The notes: generated by a model from the sequence alone, not told the origin. A DNA stretch of 64,000 bases from Paracoccus sp. IB05 (GCF_016405985.1 NZ_JAEFCF010000007.1:44630-108629), one strand, 5' to 3'. Positions 46,998-56,850 are shown, counted from the first letter of the stretch. Numbers and translations: made by a program.

Positions 46998-47429
46998 ATG
47001 AAACGCTTTATTACGCTTCTGGCTTTTGCCGCCGCCGTAGCTGCTTCCGGCGTTCCTGTAACTGCCGAGACCCCCGCAGCCCCGCCCGCGATGAAACCCG
47101 CCGAACAGGCTGAAAAGGGATCCACCCTGCAAACCGCCAATGCGATGATCAATTATGGTCGTTCCAAAGGTGATGCGCTGGCGATGATCGCGGGTGTCAA
47201 GATGATGCTCGACGTGTCGGCCGGCACCACGATTGAAACCGGCGGCACGCCGGTCGATCTGGGCAAGGTGCTGGATGAGGCCGTGGCGCTGGCCAAGGAT
47301 GACCCGCTGATCACCGCCAAAGCCGACAGTCTGCGCGATGCCGCAGAAACCCAGAACCGCGCCATGTGTTACTGGGAATACTGGTGCGACTGGTACGGCT
47401 ACTGCGAATACTGGTATGTCTGCTACTGA
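46998..47429 (+). CDS. secreted protein with aromatic/cysteine-rich tail
   Basis: 143 aa. Signal peptide ends near PVTAE. A Pro/Ala linker and a helical body follow (TLQTANAMINYGRSKGDALA, MIAGVKMMLDVSAG, LDEAVALAKDDPLITAKADS). The last 20 residues are strikingly rich in Trp, Tyr and Cys: CYWEYWC then DWYGYC then EYWYVCY, four cysteines and ten aromatic residues. The tail could bind metal, heme or a surface, or be cross-linked; this is unknown. GGAGAG precedes the ATG, and a terminator follows at 47462. Confidence 0.7.
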   Translation: MKRFITLLAFAAAVAASGVPVTAETPAAPPAMKPAEQAEKGSTLQTANAMINYGRSKGDALAMIAGVKMMLDVSAGTTIETGGTPVDLGKVLDEAVALAKDDPLITAKADSLRDAAETQNRAMCYWEYWCDWYGYCEYWYVCY

Positions 47430-47461
47430 TCAGAGCACAGGCATATCCTGATCAACACGCG

Positions 47462-47488
47462 CCTGCCGGAGCAATCCGGCAGGTTTCC
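47462..47488 (+). terminator. intrinsic terminator after the aromatic-tail gene
   Basis: Nine-bp perfect hairpin CCTGCCGGA/TCCGGCAGG with GCAA loop, followed by TTTCCTT. It is 33 nt downstream of the stop codon. Confidence 0.7.
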
Positions 47489-47708
47489 TTATGTCGCGGA
47501 GGCCGGCCCCGGCAATGCTGCAACCGCGAAAATTTCCTGCATTTGCGAATAATTCGCCAGTTGTATAGCCGATATCTTCAAAAAATTGACCATATCAGGG
47601 AATATTTTCCTGATTCCGGCAAAAACTGAGAACCTCAGGCTCACCATTCCATGGCAGACTGTCGCCACTGCTCGTTCCGCTTCCCGAAACTGCCAGAGGG
47701 AGAAACAC

Positions 47709-47975
47709 ATGAACGACATTTCTCAGAAGCGACACGCCCTGACGCGGGGGCCGGTTTTGGCCGCCATAGTTTTCGCGCTCGCCTATGGCTCAGCAATGGT
47801 GCTGGTGATCGCGCCGCGCGGCCTCCTGGGCGGGCCGCAATCGGTGGCCGTGGACGGCGGCGCATTCCCAGGGGGCCTGTTCTCCGGGGGCGCGGGATCT
47901 GATCAGCCGCAGCTCCTGCGGGCCGGGTTCACCCCACTGCCGGCCGACCGCTCGGCCTATGGGATCCGAGACTGA
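47709..47975 (+). CDS. small membrane-anchored protein
   Basis: 88 aa from the ATG at 47709 (GGGAG upstream). One membrane segment at about 13-35 (GPVLAAIVFALAYGSAMVLV), then a glycine-rich, mostly extracytoplasmic tail (GGAFPGGLFSGGAGSD). No family recognised. A strong terminator follows at 48019. Confidence 0.5.
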   Translation: MNDISQKRHALTRGPVLAAIVFALAYGSAMVLVIAPRGLLGGPQSVAVDGGAFPGGLFSGGAGSDQPQLLRAGFTPLPADRSAYGIRD

Positions 47976-48018
47976 CAGAACAGCTTGCTCGCGGACCAAA
48001 TCGCTGATCCAGCGCAAT

Positions 48019-48055
48019 CGCCCGGCCCGGAGCTTTCCGCGCCGGGCGGTTTTTT
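48019..48055 (+). terminator. intrinsic terminator
   Basis: Stem CGCCCGGC / GCCGGGCG (48019-48026 with 48041-48048) followed by GTTTTTT. It lies 43 nt behind the small membrane-protein gene. Confidence 0.75.
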
Positions 48056-48377
48056 GTTTGCGCGCGACGGCGTCCCGCCTGGCGGGGGAAAATCTCTGAG
48101 ACCCAGCTTAAGAGAACAAGTATCTGAAAGCACAGAGAACTTTCGGCTTGATAAATTCCGAGTATTTTTATAGGAAATGCATGTCCAGCTTTTCGCCAGA
48201 TATGCCCGGGGACGCCGCCCCGCTGTCCTCCTGACGTTCCGATCTGCGACTTGCCTGCTCTCCCGCGCCCGCCTTTGTTTTCTGCAACCCTGCCCGTTTT
48301 CGCACAGGACCCGCCTGCCCCGCAAAAGCAGGGTATGCGCTTGCGAAACGGCCCTCCGACCGGAGCCACCTGCCCCG

Positions 48378-49004
48378 ATGCCTGAACATCTCGCCGATGC
48401 CGATGCCTTGCCGCTTGCCTCGTTGGAGCTCGATGCTTTCGAGACCGGGATGCTGGCCGTCACCCGCCATTTCATGACCGCCTTCGCGCGGCCTGAAAGC
48501 CAGGCCTGGCAAAGCGCCTATACGATTGCCGCTGAACGCTGGGGCCAGGCGCGGGGCCCGCAAATCGCGCATGGGCTGCTTGCGGTGATCCAGGCGCTGC
48601 GCCAGGCGCGGGACGCGGATTTCCACTATGCCAACCCGCTCTGCACCTCCTGCCGCGACCTGGTGACGCCGGAGGAGGCCGCCTTTTGCCTTATGCTGCA
48701 TGCGATGCGCCGCGACCGCGCCGATCTCGCGCGCGGCCCGGTGCTGGACATCACCGGTGGCCGGATGGATCCGCTGCTGATCCAGGTGGCCCTGTCTTTC
48801 GCGGCGCGGTTCCCGGCAGAGGATGCGGAAAACACCGCCGCCGCAAAGGCCGCCGCAAAATCTGCCGCACAGGCAGAGGGCCTGAGCCTTATCCCGGTTG
48901 CCGCCGGCACCGCGTCACAACGCCCCTCACTGCGGCCCACACAGCGACCGGCGCATCGCCCGACCCATCCCCCTGCGGCACGGCACCTGCGGCTCGTGCA
49001 TTGA
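48378..49004 (+). CDS. hypothetical protein
   Basis: 208 aa from the ATG at 48378. The first 165 residues are mostly helical, with a small CTSCRDLVTPEEAAFC segment that could bind zinc or iron. The C-terminus is a basic Pro/Arg/His-rich tail (TQRPAHRPTHPP). No membrane segment. The body resembles conserved Rhodobacterales proteins without assigned function. A DUF2218 gene follows on the same strand after 135 nt. Confidence 0.6.
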   Translation: MPEHLADADALPLASLELDAFETGMLAVTRHFMTAFARPESQAWQSAYTIAAERWGQARGPQIAHGLLAVIQALRQARDADFHYANPLCTSCRDLVTPEEAAFCLMLHAMRRDRADLARGPVLDITGGRMDPLLIQVALSFAARFPAEDAENTAAAKAAAKSAAQAEGLSLIPVAAGTASQRPSLRPTQRPAHRPTHPPAARHLRLVH

Positions 49005-49139
49005 TCGCAATACTGTCGCAACCTGTCGCGCCTCGGTGCGAATTTGCACGATGACGCCGCCGGGCTGAGCGTAAACCCGGTCTTGCCCGGCGGAGAGTCC
49101 GCTCTTAGATGCGGAAGGACAAAAGCGAAGGATCCAGCG

Positions 49140-49442
49140 ATGTTGACATCATCGGCGCGTTTCGAGACCCCGAATGGCTCGAAATATATGCAACAACTGT
49201 TCCGGCATTTCGCCCATAAGATCGAGGTCGAAGTGGATGCGCATCACGGGCGGGCCAGGCTCGGCCCGGGACCGCTCGAGATGGAGGCCGATGCCAGCGG
49301 CCTCTCGGTGAAAGTCTCGGCGGAAGATGTGCGCGGCATTATCGAAGCGCGCTATATCGTCGACAAACATCTGGTGGTCTTTGCCTTCCGCGACGGCTTT
49401 TCCGGCTTTGCCTGGAGGCTGGACGAGACGGCCCCTGCCTGA
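49140..49442 (+). CDS. DUF2218 domain protein
   Basis: 100 aa: SARFETPNGSKYMQQLFRHF, AHKIEVEVDAHHGRARLGPG, and the end HLVVFAFRDGFSGFAWRLD follow the DUF2218 order seen in small proteins often next to iron or siderophore genes. Function unknown. The ATG at 49140 replaces an earlier ATG at 49044 that adds an unsupported extension. Confidence 0.82.
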   Translation: MLTSSARFETPNGSKYMQQLFRHFAHKIEVEVDAHHGRARLGPGPLEMEADASGLSVKVSAEDVRGIIEARYIVDKHLVVFAFRDGFSGFAWRLDETAPA

Positions 49443-50569
49443 ATCGGGGCAGTGACCGGCGGCGGGCCTGATCGTGTCAGGGTGCAGTGATCCCGCCGCC
49501 GCCCCCTCCGCCCTCCCCATCTGCCCCCGCCCAGCCGCCCGCCAGGCCGACCGGAGCGGTTCCGCCAAAGGCAGCCCGCCGCAGGCGGTGGGCTGCCAGG
49601 CGCAAACCGGCACAGATCATCGCAATCATCGCAACCGCAGGACCTCAGGTGCGGAGGCCGGGCGCAGCTTTGGCCGGCCCTCGCCCAGGGTCGGGGACGG
49701 GGCCGATGATGTCCGGCGGAAATACGAGAAAAGCAGCTCCGCGACCTGCAGGCGGGAGAGCTTTACGGCGAAGCCACGCAGCACCTGCAGGCCCGAAAAG
49801 CTGCCGGGCCGCATGGGGCGGCAGACCCAGGCCATGGCAGCTCCGCTGGTTCGAAATACCATGGCGCGGGAGTTGATCCGGACGGTCTGCGAGGCTCCGC
49901 TTGCTGACGGGATCCGGGTCTGGCTGCTAAAGCATCGCACATGATCTGGCGTGTCGAGACGCAGGGTCAGTTACAAGGCCGTCACGCCTGCGCCGAAGGT
50001 TGTTTCCCTGCTTCGCGGCCACGATCAGGGCCATGATAAAGCCTCCGCCCGTTCGGCGGCCGCATTGTGGGGCGCCGAACGGGCGTCAACCAGGCCACCG
50101 GGTCAGCGGCCTCAACCAGGGTAGCCGGAGCAGTGGCGGTTCATGGCCCTGATCGAGCAAAGAAGCTCGCCGCTCACATAAACAATCACCCTGCCGGCAG
50201 GCGCCCCCGTCTCCGGGCGCTGCCATCGCCACCGCATCTGGGCATCCTGCATCCGCCCATACCAGCGGCGACCGGATCTGCCTCTCCAACACCCGGCGCC
50301 CGCATCAGCCCATTGTCATATGCAGGCCAGCGGAGCCATTCGGGTCAAAATCTTAACCTTGGCAGATGCGACCTGGGTCCGGAAATTACCGGGCGACACA
50401 GTCAGAGCTAAAATATTATAAATAATTTTCAATGCCTTGATAGAAAAACGGCAAGGCTTTATTCCCACTTCTCGCAGTGTGCCGCCGCTGAGGTCTGAAG
50501 CGGTGGAGCGAAGAAGAACCAGATGACGCCGCCCCCGCCAGTGCTCCTTAGCCCTGCGCAAAACTACGG
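49443..50569. other. long gene-poor stretch
   Basis: About 1.1 kb between the DUF2218 gene and the dnaE2 fossil. Frames on both strands are low-complexity or arginine-rich, with no ribosome sites that fit. Around 50395-50450 the DNA becomes AT-rich. It may be largely decayed sequence. Confidence 0.5.
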
Positions 50570-50975
50570 CCGGTCTTTGAACCCATATTGGACCTGCCGC
50601 TCTTCCAGGGGCGGGCCATGCGGATCGGCGTCGCGGTACCGGTTTCGCGCCCGACGAAGCCGACCGGCTGCGCCGCATGGGCGCGGTGCATGTCTGCCGC
50701 GAGCCCTTCATCACCGGCATGATCATTTACGGCTCTTATCCTGTCTGCCCCGAGCGCTGCGTTTCCCAGATCGAGAATGTCGCCGGGTATGACTTTCCCG
50801 AAAGCCATGCAGCGGCCTTAGCGCGTCTGGTTGATGCCCCGGCCGGCAGAAATACCCATACCCGGCAATGTTCGCCTGCGCGCTGCTGAATGCGCAGCCG
50901 ATGGGCTTTTGTGCCCCTGTCCGGTTGACGCACAACACCCTGGGGCAGGCGGTCGAGATGCGGCCGGTTTTTCCT
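50570..50975 (+). pseudogene. dnaE2: error-prone DNA polymerase DnaE2 fossil
   Basis: Three consecutive pieces in shifting frames match the late polymerase/HhH part of DnaE2. They are LPLFQGRAMRIGVA (about 50595), TGFAPDEADRLRRMGAVHVC with FITGMIIYGSY and GYDFPESHAAALARLV (50640-50835), and MFACALLNAQPMGFCAPVRL with QAVEMRPVF (50868-50975). Intact DnaE2 is over 1000 aa and reads PLFQEQAMRI, PDEADRLRRAMATF, YGFPESHAASFA and CALLNSQPMGFYAP. At least two frameshifts and loss of nearly all other sequence make it dead. DnaE2 works with ImuA/ImuB in SOS mutagenesis; neither is here. Confidence 0.8.
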
Positions 50976-51070
50976 CATCTCGTCTGCTCCTTCAGGTTGG
51001 GCAGACTCTACACACAGCGAGGGAGCTTCCGGGGGGGGCAGGTCAGGAGCGATCGCCGGCAATGGCAGGC

Positions 51071-51098
51071 ACAGGGACAGGGACAGGGACAGGGACAC
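51071..51098 (+). repeat. ACAGGG hexanucleotide repeat
   Basis: Four to five perfect tandem copies of ACAGGG. On the minus strand the repeat would encode alternating Leu and Ser. No gene is supported here. Confidence 0.9.
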
Positions 51099-51140
51099 GG
51101 CAATCAGCGCTGCAAACCGCAAACCGAGCCTTGTCAAATG

Positions 51141-51166
51141 AAAAAGGGGGGCGGTATCGCCCCCCC
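51141..51166 (-). terminator. intrinsic terminator of the mutase gene
   Basis: On the minus strand the stem GGGGGGCG / CGCCCCCC with a short ATAC loop is followed by TTTTT. It lies 23 nt beyond the mutase stop codon. Confidence 0.8.
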
Positions 51167-51188
51167 TTCCGCTGTCATACTGCCGGCA

Positions 51189-53330
51189 TCAGGCGCGTGT
51201 CGCCCGGATCAGGTCGAGGATCTCTTTCGCCGCGTCGGGGATATTGGTGCCCGGCCCGAAAATCGCCTTCACCCCGGCCTTCTGCAGATAGTCGTAATCC
51301 TGTTGCGGGATCACGCCGCCACAGATCACCATGATATCACCCGCACCGGCCTTGTTCAGCGCCGCGATCAGCAGGGGCGCGAGCGTCTTATGCCCCGCCG
51401 CCTGGGAGGAGATGCCGACGATGTGGACATCATTGTCGATGGCATCCTGCGCCGCCTCTTCCGGGGTCTGGAACAAAGGCCCCACATCCACGTCAAAGCC
51501 GATATCGGCAAAAGCGGTCGCGATCACCTTGGCGCCGCGATCATGACCGTCCTGGCCCATTTTCACGACCAGCATCCGGGGCCGGCGGCCCTCTTCTTCC
51601 GCGAAAGCCTCGACGTCTTTCTGGATCGCCTCAAAGCCCGCATCGCCCTCATAGGCGGCCCCGTAAACCCCTGCCAAAGTCTTCACCTCCGCCCTGTGAC
51701 GCCCGAATGTGCCTTCCATCGCGAGGCTGATTTCCCCAAGCGACGCCCGCATCCGCGCGCATTCGACGGCGGCTTCCAGCAGATTGCCGCCCTCGACGGT
51801 ACGCCGCCCCAGTTCCAGCAGCGCCGCATCACAGGCCACCTGGTCACGGGTCGCGCGGATCTGATCAAGCCGCGCGATCTGGGCGTCGCGCACCGCCATA
51901 TTGTCGATTTCGAGGATGTCGATCGGGTCTTCTTTCGCCTTGCGGTATTTGTTGACGCCAACCACGACCTCTTCGCCGCGGTCGATCATCGCCTGACGCC
52001 GGGCCGCGGTTTCCTCAATCCTCAGCTTCGGCATGCCCGAGGCCACCGCCTTGGTCATGCCCCCCATCGCCTCGACCTCTTCGATCAGCTTCCAGGCTTC
52101 TTCCGCCAGCTGCGCGGTCAGGCTTTCGACATAGTAAGACCCGGCCAGCGGATCGACGACATGGGTGATGCCGGTCTCTTCCTGCAAGATCAGCTGGGTG
52201 TTCCTCGCGATCCGGGCCGAGAATTCGGTCGGCAGCGCAATCGCCTCGTCAAGCGCATTGGTATGGAGGCTTTGTGTCCCCCCCAAAGCCGCAGACATCG
52301 CCTCATAGGCGGTGCGGACCACGTTGTTATAGGGATCGGCCTCCTGCAGGCTGACGCCGGATGTCTGGCAATGGGTGCGCAGCATCAGCGAGGAGAGCTT
52401 CTTCGGTTCAAACTCCTGCATGATGCGGGTCCAGAGCATCCGCGCCGCCCTGAGTTTCGCGATCTCCATGAAGAAATTCATGCCAATCGCGAAGAAAAAC
52501 GACAGCCGTCCGGCGAATTCGTCAACCGGCATTCCCGCCGCCAGCGCGGCCCGGACATATTCGCGCCCGTCGGCCAGAGTATAGGCCAGCTCCTGGACGA
52601 GGTTCGCCCCCGCCTCCTGCATGTGATAGCCCGAGATCGAGATCGAATTGAATTTCGGCATCTCTTTCGAGGTATATTCGATGATATCCGCGATGATCCG
52701 CATGCTAGGCTCGGGCGGATAAATATAGGTGTTGCGGACCATGAACTCTTTCAGAATGTCATTCTGAATGGTGCCCGACAGCAGGCTGCGCGCATGGCCC
52801 TGCTCTTCGCCTGCTACGATGAACGAGGCGAGGATCGGGATCACCGCACCATTCATCGTCATGGAAACCGAGACTTTGTCCAGGGGAATGCCGTCGAACA
52901 GGATCTTCATATCCTCGACGGAATCGATCGCCACACCGGCCTTGCCCACATCCCCCACCACACGCGGATGGTCGCTGTCATAGCCCCGGTGCGTGGCCAG
53001 ATCGAAGGCGACCGAAACCCCCTGCTGCCCCGCCGCAAGGTTCTTGCGGTAGAAAGCATTGCTCTCTTCGGCGGTCGAAAACCCGGCATATTGCCGGATC
53101 GTCCAGGGCCTGCCCGCATACATCGTCGCGCGCGGCCCACGGGTGAAAGGCGCCACACCCGGAAGCTCGCCCAGTTGCGGCAGCCCCTCCAGATCGGCCG
53201 CCGTATAGAGTGGCTTGACCTCGATCCCCTCCAGCGTCTGCCAGTTCAGGCTGGAGGCAGGTTTGCCCTTCAGCTCCTTCGAGGCCAAAGCCTCCCAGGA
53301 GGCCAGGTCAGGGGTGTTCTGATCGCTCAT
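51189..53330 (-). CDS. methylmalonyl-CoA mutase, large single-subunit form
   Basis: 713-aa adenosylcobalamin-dependent mutase. The N-terminal TIM barrel holds [36 protein letters not shown] and [12 protein letters not shown]. The C-terminal B12 domain has the base-off motif DGHDRG with H596, then [12 protein letters not shown] and GGVIPQQDY. It interconverts (R)-methylmalonyl-CoA and succinyl-CoA, the last step of propionyl-CoA assimilation, working with PccA and PccB encoded upstream. The ATG at 53330 has GGAG upstream; a GTG at 53339 adds three residues. Methylmalonyl-CoA epimerase is not in the window. Confidence 0.95.
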   Translation of the reverse strand: MSDQNTPDLASWEALASKELKGKPASSLNWQTLEGIEVKPLYTAADLEGLPQLGELPGVAPFTRGPRATMYAGRPWTIRQYAGFSTAEESNAFYRKNLAAGQQGVSVAFDLATHRGYDSDHPRVVGDVGKAGVAIDSVEDMKILFDGIPLDKVSVSMTMNGAVIPILASFIVAGEEQGHARSLLSGTIQNDILKEFMVRNTYIYPPEPSMRIIADIIEYTSKEMPKFNSISISGYHMQEAGANLVQELAYTLADGREYVRAALAAGMPVDEFAGRLSFFFAIGMNFFMEIAKLRAARMLWTRIMQEFEPKKLSSLMLRTHCQTSGVSLQEADPYNNVVRTAYEAMSAALGGTQSLHTNALDEAIALPTEFSARIARNTQLILQEETGITHVVDPLAGSYYVESLTAQLAEEAWKLIEEVEAMGGMTKAVASGMPKLRIEETAARRQAMIDRGEEVVVGVNKYRKAKEDPIDILEIDNMAVRDAQIARLDQIRATRDQVACDAALLELGRRTVEGGNLLEAAVECARMRASLGEISLAMEGTFGRHRAEVKTLAGVYGAAYEGDAGFEAIQKDVEAFAEEEGRRPRMLVVKMGQDGHDRGAKVIATAFADIGFDVDVGPLFQTPEEAAQDAIDNDVHIVGISSQAAGHKTLAPLLIAALNKAGAGDIMVICGGVIPQQDYDYLQKAGVKAIFGPGTNIPDAAKEILDLIRATRA

Positions 53331-53422
53331 TCTCGTCACTCCGTTCGCCAGACTGACCCGATCTGTCGATCAGGCGCATCTCGCCGCTTGGGGTTTTGCC
53401 CGATCCACTCTATATCCGGAGC

Positions 53423-53920
53423 ATGGATCATAAGCTCGACCGCCGTTCCCTCGTTCTCATGGCCGCGATTGCGGGCCTTGTTCCCTCCCTCCTGCAGGCG
53501 CAGGAGGCCCCGTCCGAAGAGCCGGTGGCGGAGATACCCGATCTGGGCGCCCCGTTCGGCCCGGTGCCTGCCTCAGAGATTTCCGAAGCAGATGAATTAT
53601 TCCTGCGGCGCCCCGTGATCGTCTTTGCCGACAATCCACATGACCCGAATTTCATCCGGCAGATGGAGATCCTGCCCGACCTTTACCCGCAGCTGGCGGC
53701 GCGCGATGTGGTGCTGATCACCGACACCGATCCCGCGACCCCGTCCGATATTCGCCGCAAACTGCGCCCGCGTGGCTTTTCGCTGGTGATGATGGACAAG
53801 GACTGGCGCTCGCCGGTCCGCCGCCCCTCGCCCCGCGCGGCACGCGAGATCATCAACACCATCGACAAAATGCCCATCGCCCGCACCGAGGCGCTGGAGA
53901 AAAACCCGGCGGGGCGGTAA
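53423..53920 (+). CDS. DUF4174-like exported protein
   Basis: 165 aa. Signal peptide with RRSLVLMAAIAGLVPSLLQA. The mature part has RRPVIVFADNPHDPNFIRQM, LAARDVVLITDTDPATPSD, LRPRGFSLVMMDKDW and AREIINTIDKMPIAR. This thioredoxin-like order without a CxxC, ending in a D-x-MP motif, is that of DUF4174 proteins. Function unknown. It lies opposite the surrounding pcc/mcm genes. The ATG at 53423 follows GGAG closely. Confidence 0.72.
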   Translation: MDHKLDRRSLVLMAAIAGLVPSLLQAQEAPSEEPVAEIPDLGAPFGPVPASEISEADELFLRRPVIVFADNPHDPNFIRQMEILPDLYPQLAARDVVLITDTDPATPSDIRRKLRPRGFSLVMMDKDWRSPVRRPSPRAAREIINTIDKMPIARTEALEKNPAGR

Positions 53921-53927
53921 ATTCCGC

Positions 53928-54842
53928 TCATTCGAAGAAATCTTCTTCGATTTCGGAAACCTTGTAGGTTTCCCGAATGCGGCATCCTACCGAAAACCTT
54001 ATGAGAAGCCGTGCGAGCTCTGCCCCATCAATCAAAACGATGCGTTTGTTGAGCTTTTCGGCCGTCAGACGCGCGGATTCAGAGAAGCGCGCTGTGGTCA
54101 CAAAGATGCCCTTGGTCACATCCTTCAGCGCAAGCGCACCAAAGAAATCACGCAGGGCGCCCGAGCCGACAGCTATATCCTGGCGGTAACGTTTCGCCTG
54201 AAAATAGACCTGATCAACGCCAAGCGTATCAAGGTTGACGACACCATCAACGCCGTCATCCCCGGCACCACCAAGAACATCGGCAGCATGACGCCCCTCG
54301 CCGTAGCCCATTTTTACCAGCAGCTCACGGATCGTATGTTCAAAGAATGCGGGGCTGGCGGTGACCAGCCGCTCCACAAGCTCCTGACCCAAAGCCTCAT
54401 CCAGCTGACGATGTGCATTCCGGATCGCCTCATCAGGCGTCAATGCCGCTGCTGCCGTCTCCGCGACCGCATTTGCATCACTTTCATCGCCCGCCGCCCC
54501 CAGCGAAAAAATCCGGAATTGTGGTGAGACCTCTTGTAGCCATGCCCGGGTGATGCGCTCCGGGCCCGACTGCAAGGCCTCGCGACCGGCTGCGGTGATT
54601 TGCAGCACCGCTCGACGGGGGCGCTCCAGCAACCCCGCCTGGCACAGATAAGTGGCGGCCCAGGCAACGCGGTCAAAAAGCCGCGTCTTATTGCCCGAAG
54701 AGACCATCTCCGCGCGATCATCCTCTGAGAGGCCAAGCCGGTCGGCGACAATCACCGTCAGGTCGCGTGTCAGGACAGGTCCCCGATCCGCGACCTCCTG
54801 GAGAACCGGCCGCATGAATGTCTGAAATTCCGGGATCGCCAT
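53928..54842 (-). CDS. mrr: Mrr-type (type IV) restriction endonuclease
   Basis: 304 aa. The N-terminal winged helix of Mrr proteins spans 1-95 (FMRPVLQEVADRGPVLTRDL, SSGNKTRLFDRVAWAATYLC, QAGLLERPRRAVLQIT). The C-terminal PD-(D/E)xK-like catalytic domain has FFEHTIRELLVKMGYG, GGAGDDGVDGVV with D199, and VYFQAKRYRQ with Q215-A-K217. Mrr enzymes cut modified DNA. The start is 4 nt from the stop of pccA, so it is probably co-translated with a core metabolic gene, an odd home for a restriction enzyme. No cognate methyltransferase is present, as expected for type IV. Confidence 0.9.
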   Translation of the reverse strand: MAIPEFQTFMRPVLQEVADRGPVLTRDLTVIVADRLGLSEDDRAEMVSSGNKTRLFDRVAWAATYLCQAGLLERPRRAVLQITAAGREALQSGPERITRAWLQEVSPQFRIFSLGAAGDESDANAVAETAAAALTPDEAIRNAHRQLDEALGQELVERLVTASPAFFEHTIRELLVKMGYGEGRHAADVLGGAGDDGVDGVVNLDTLGVDQVYFQAKRYRQDIAVGSGALRDFFGALALKDVTKGIFVTTARFSESARLTAEKLNKRIVLIDGAELARLLIRFSVGCRIRETYKVSEIEEDFFE

Positions 54843-54846
54843 GGAT

Positions 54847-56850
54847 CTATTCGAACTCCATGATTACATCATCCACCCGGAGGCTCTCGCCGGGTTTCGC
54901 CTTGATCAGCTTCACCACGCCGCGTTTTTCGGCTTTGAGGATATTCTCCATCTTCATCGCCTCGACGGTGGCGAGCGCCTGGCCTTCCTGAACCTCCTGG
55001 CCTTCCTCGACCTGGATCTTCACCACCAGCCCCGGCATCGGGCACAGAAGGAAGCGCGAGGTGTCGGGCGGCAGTTTCTCGGGCATCAGCTTCGCCAGCT
55101 CCGCCGCGCGGGGGCTGCGCACATGGGTTTTCAGATCAGCGCCGCGGCTGCGCAGACGGAAGCCCATCGGGATTTTCTCAACCTTCATCACCAGATCCGA
55201 GCCATCGACCGCGATACGGGCCAGCGGCTGGCCCGGCACCCAGTCTGAACTCACGCGCAGGCTGCTGCCATCCGCGAAGCCCACGGTCGAACCCTCGCGA
55301 TCCGCTGCAATCGTCACCGCGAAATCATAGCCGCCGAGGCTCACGACCCAGTCATCCCCCACCCGGCGCTGGTGATTGTCCATGGTGCCGGAAATCCGGG
55401 TCCGCCGGATCTCGGCCACGCGGTTCATCGCCGCCGCCGCCGCCGCCATCCGCTTCAGCTCGCCCTCGGGCAGCGTCGCGCCCTGGAAGCCCTCGGGATA
55501 TTCTTCGGCGATAAACGCCGTGGTGATGTCACCGGCGACGAATTTCGGGTGATCCATCACCGCCGCAACGAAGGGCAGATTATGACCGATCCCCTCGACC
55601 TCGAAAGTGTCGAGCGCCAGCCGCATCTCGCCAATCGCGGCCTCGCGGGTCGGCGCCCAGGTGCAGAGTTTCGCGATCATCGGGTCGTAATACATCGAGA
55701 TCTCGCCGCCCTCATAGACGCCGGTATCATTGCGGACGATGCCACCGCGCGCGGTCGCGCCTTCGACCGGCGGGCGGTAGCGGGTCAGACGGCCGATCGA
55801 GGGCAGGAAGTTGCGATAGGGGTCTTCGGCGTAAAGCCGGCTTTCCATCGCCCAGCCGTTGATCTTCAGATCCGATTGCGCGAAGGGCAGTTTCTCGCCC
55901 GCCGCCACCCGGATCATCTGTTCAACGAGGTCGATGCCGGTGATCAGTTCGGTGACGGGATGTTCCACCTGCAACCGGGTGTTCATCTCGAGGAAGTAGA
56001 AATTCCGCGCGCCGTCGACGATGAATTCCACCGTCCCCGCCGAGGTATACCCCACCGCTTTCGCAAGCGCACAGGCCTGTTCGCCCATCGCCTTGCGGGT
56101 TGCTTCGTCAAGGAAGGGCGACGGCGCCTCTTCAATGACCTTCTGGTTCCGGCGCTGGATCGAACATTCGCGCTCATGCAGATAGACGGTGTTGCCATGT
56201 TTATCGGCCAGCACCTGGATCTCGATATGACGCGGCTGCGTTACAAATTTCTCAATGAAAATGCGGTCATCGCCGAAGCTGTTCGCGGCCTCGTTCTTTG
56301 ACGATTCGAACCCTTCGCGCGCCTCATCGGCAGTCCAGGCGATCCGCATCCCCTTGCCGCCACCGCCCGCGCTTGCCTTGATCATCACCGGATAGCCGAT
56401 CTGGTCCGAGATGCGCGCGGCCTCTTCCGCGTCAGCAATCAGCCCCATATAGCCCGGCACCGTCGAAACCCCGGCCTCCTGCGCCAGTTTCTTTGAGGTG
56501 ATCTTATCGCCCATCTTCTCGATCGCCGGCGAGGGCGGCCCGATGAACACCACGCCCATTTCCTCAAGGGCGGCGGCGAAATCCATCCGCTCGGACAGGA
56601 AACCGTAGCCCGGATGCACCGCCTCGGCGCCGGTCTGGCGGATGGCGTCAAGGATCTTCCCGATCACGATATAGGACTGGTTCGCCGGGGCCGGGCCGAT
56701 ATGCACGGCCTCATCCGCCATCTGCACATGCAGCGCGTTGCGGTCGGCATCGGAATAGACGGCAACCGTCTGAATGCCCATCTTCCGCGCGGTCTTGATG
56801 ACACGGCAGGCGATCTCACCCCGGTTCGCGATCAGGATCTTCTTGAACAT
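54847..56850 (-). CDS. pccA: propionyl-CoA carboxylase alpha subunit
   Basis: 667-aa biotin-dependent carboxylase subunit. Biotin carboxylase domain: KILIANRGEIACRVIKTARK, KASAGGGGKGMRIAW (ATP grasp), FLEMNTRLQVEHPVTE. A BT linker with FRLRSRGADLKTHV follows, then the biotinyl domain with EAMKMEN, biotinylated lysine K633. It carboxylates biotin for transfer to propionyl-CoA by PccB, giving (S)-methylmalonyl-CoA. A small lipoprotein gene lies upstream after 129 nt, and mrr follows after 4 nt. Confidence 0.96.
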   Translation of the reverse strand: MFKKILIANRGEIACRVIKTARKMGIQTVAVYSDADRNALHVQMADEAVHIGPAPANQSYIVIGKILDAIRQTGAEAVHPGYGFLSERMDFAAALEEMGVVFIGPPSPAIEKMGDKITSKKLAQEAGVSTVPGYMGLIADAEEAARISDQIGYPVMIKASAGGGGKGMRIAWTADEAREGFESSKNEAANSFGDDRIFIEKFVTQPRHIEIQVLADKHGNTVYLHERECSIQRRNQKVIEEAPSPFLDEATRKAMGEQACALAKAVGYTSAGTVEFIVDGARNFYFLEMNTRLQVEHPVTELITGIDLVEQMIRVAAGEKLPFAQSDLKINGWAMESRLYAEDPYRNFLPSIGRLTRYRPPVEGATARGGIVRNDTGVYEGGEISMYYDPMIAKLCTWAPTREAAIGEMRLALDTFEVEGIGHNLPFVAAVMDHPKFVAGDITTAFIAEEYPEGFQGATLPEGELKRMAAAAAAMNRVAEIRRTRISGTMDNHQRRVGDDWVVSLGGYDFAVTIAADREGSTVGFADGSSLRVSSDWVPGQPLARIAVDGSDLVMKVEKIPMGFRLRSRGADLKTHVRSPRAAELAKLMPEKLPPDTSRFLLCPMPGLVVKIQVEEGQEVQEGQALATVEAMKMENILKAEKRGVVKLIKAKPGESLRVDDVIMEFE

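Noticed and set aside
49474-49944. Possible gene in the 49.4-50.6 kb gap
   Set aside because: Low-complexity Pro/Arg/Ser translation, overlapping frames on both strands and no ribosome site.
50868-53618. 916-codon plus-strand frame
   Set aside because: Mostly antisense to methylmalonyl-CoA mutase. Only its first codons are meaningful, as part of the dnaE2 fossil.
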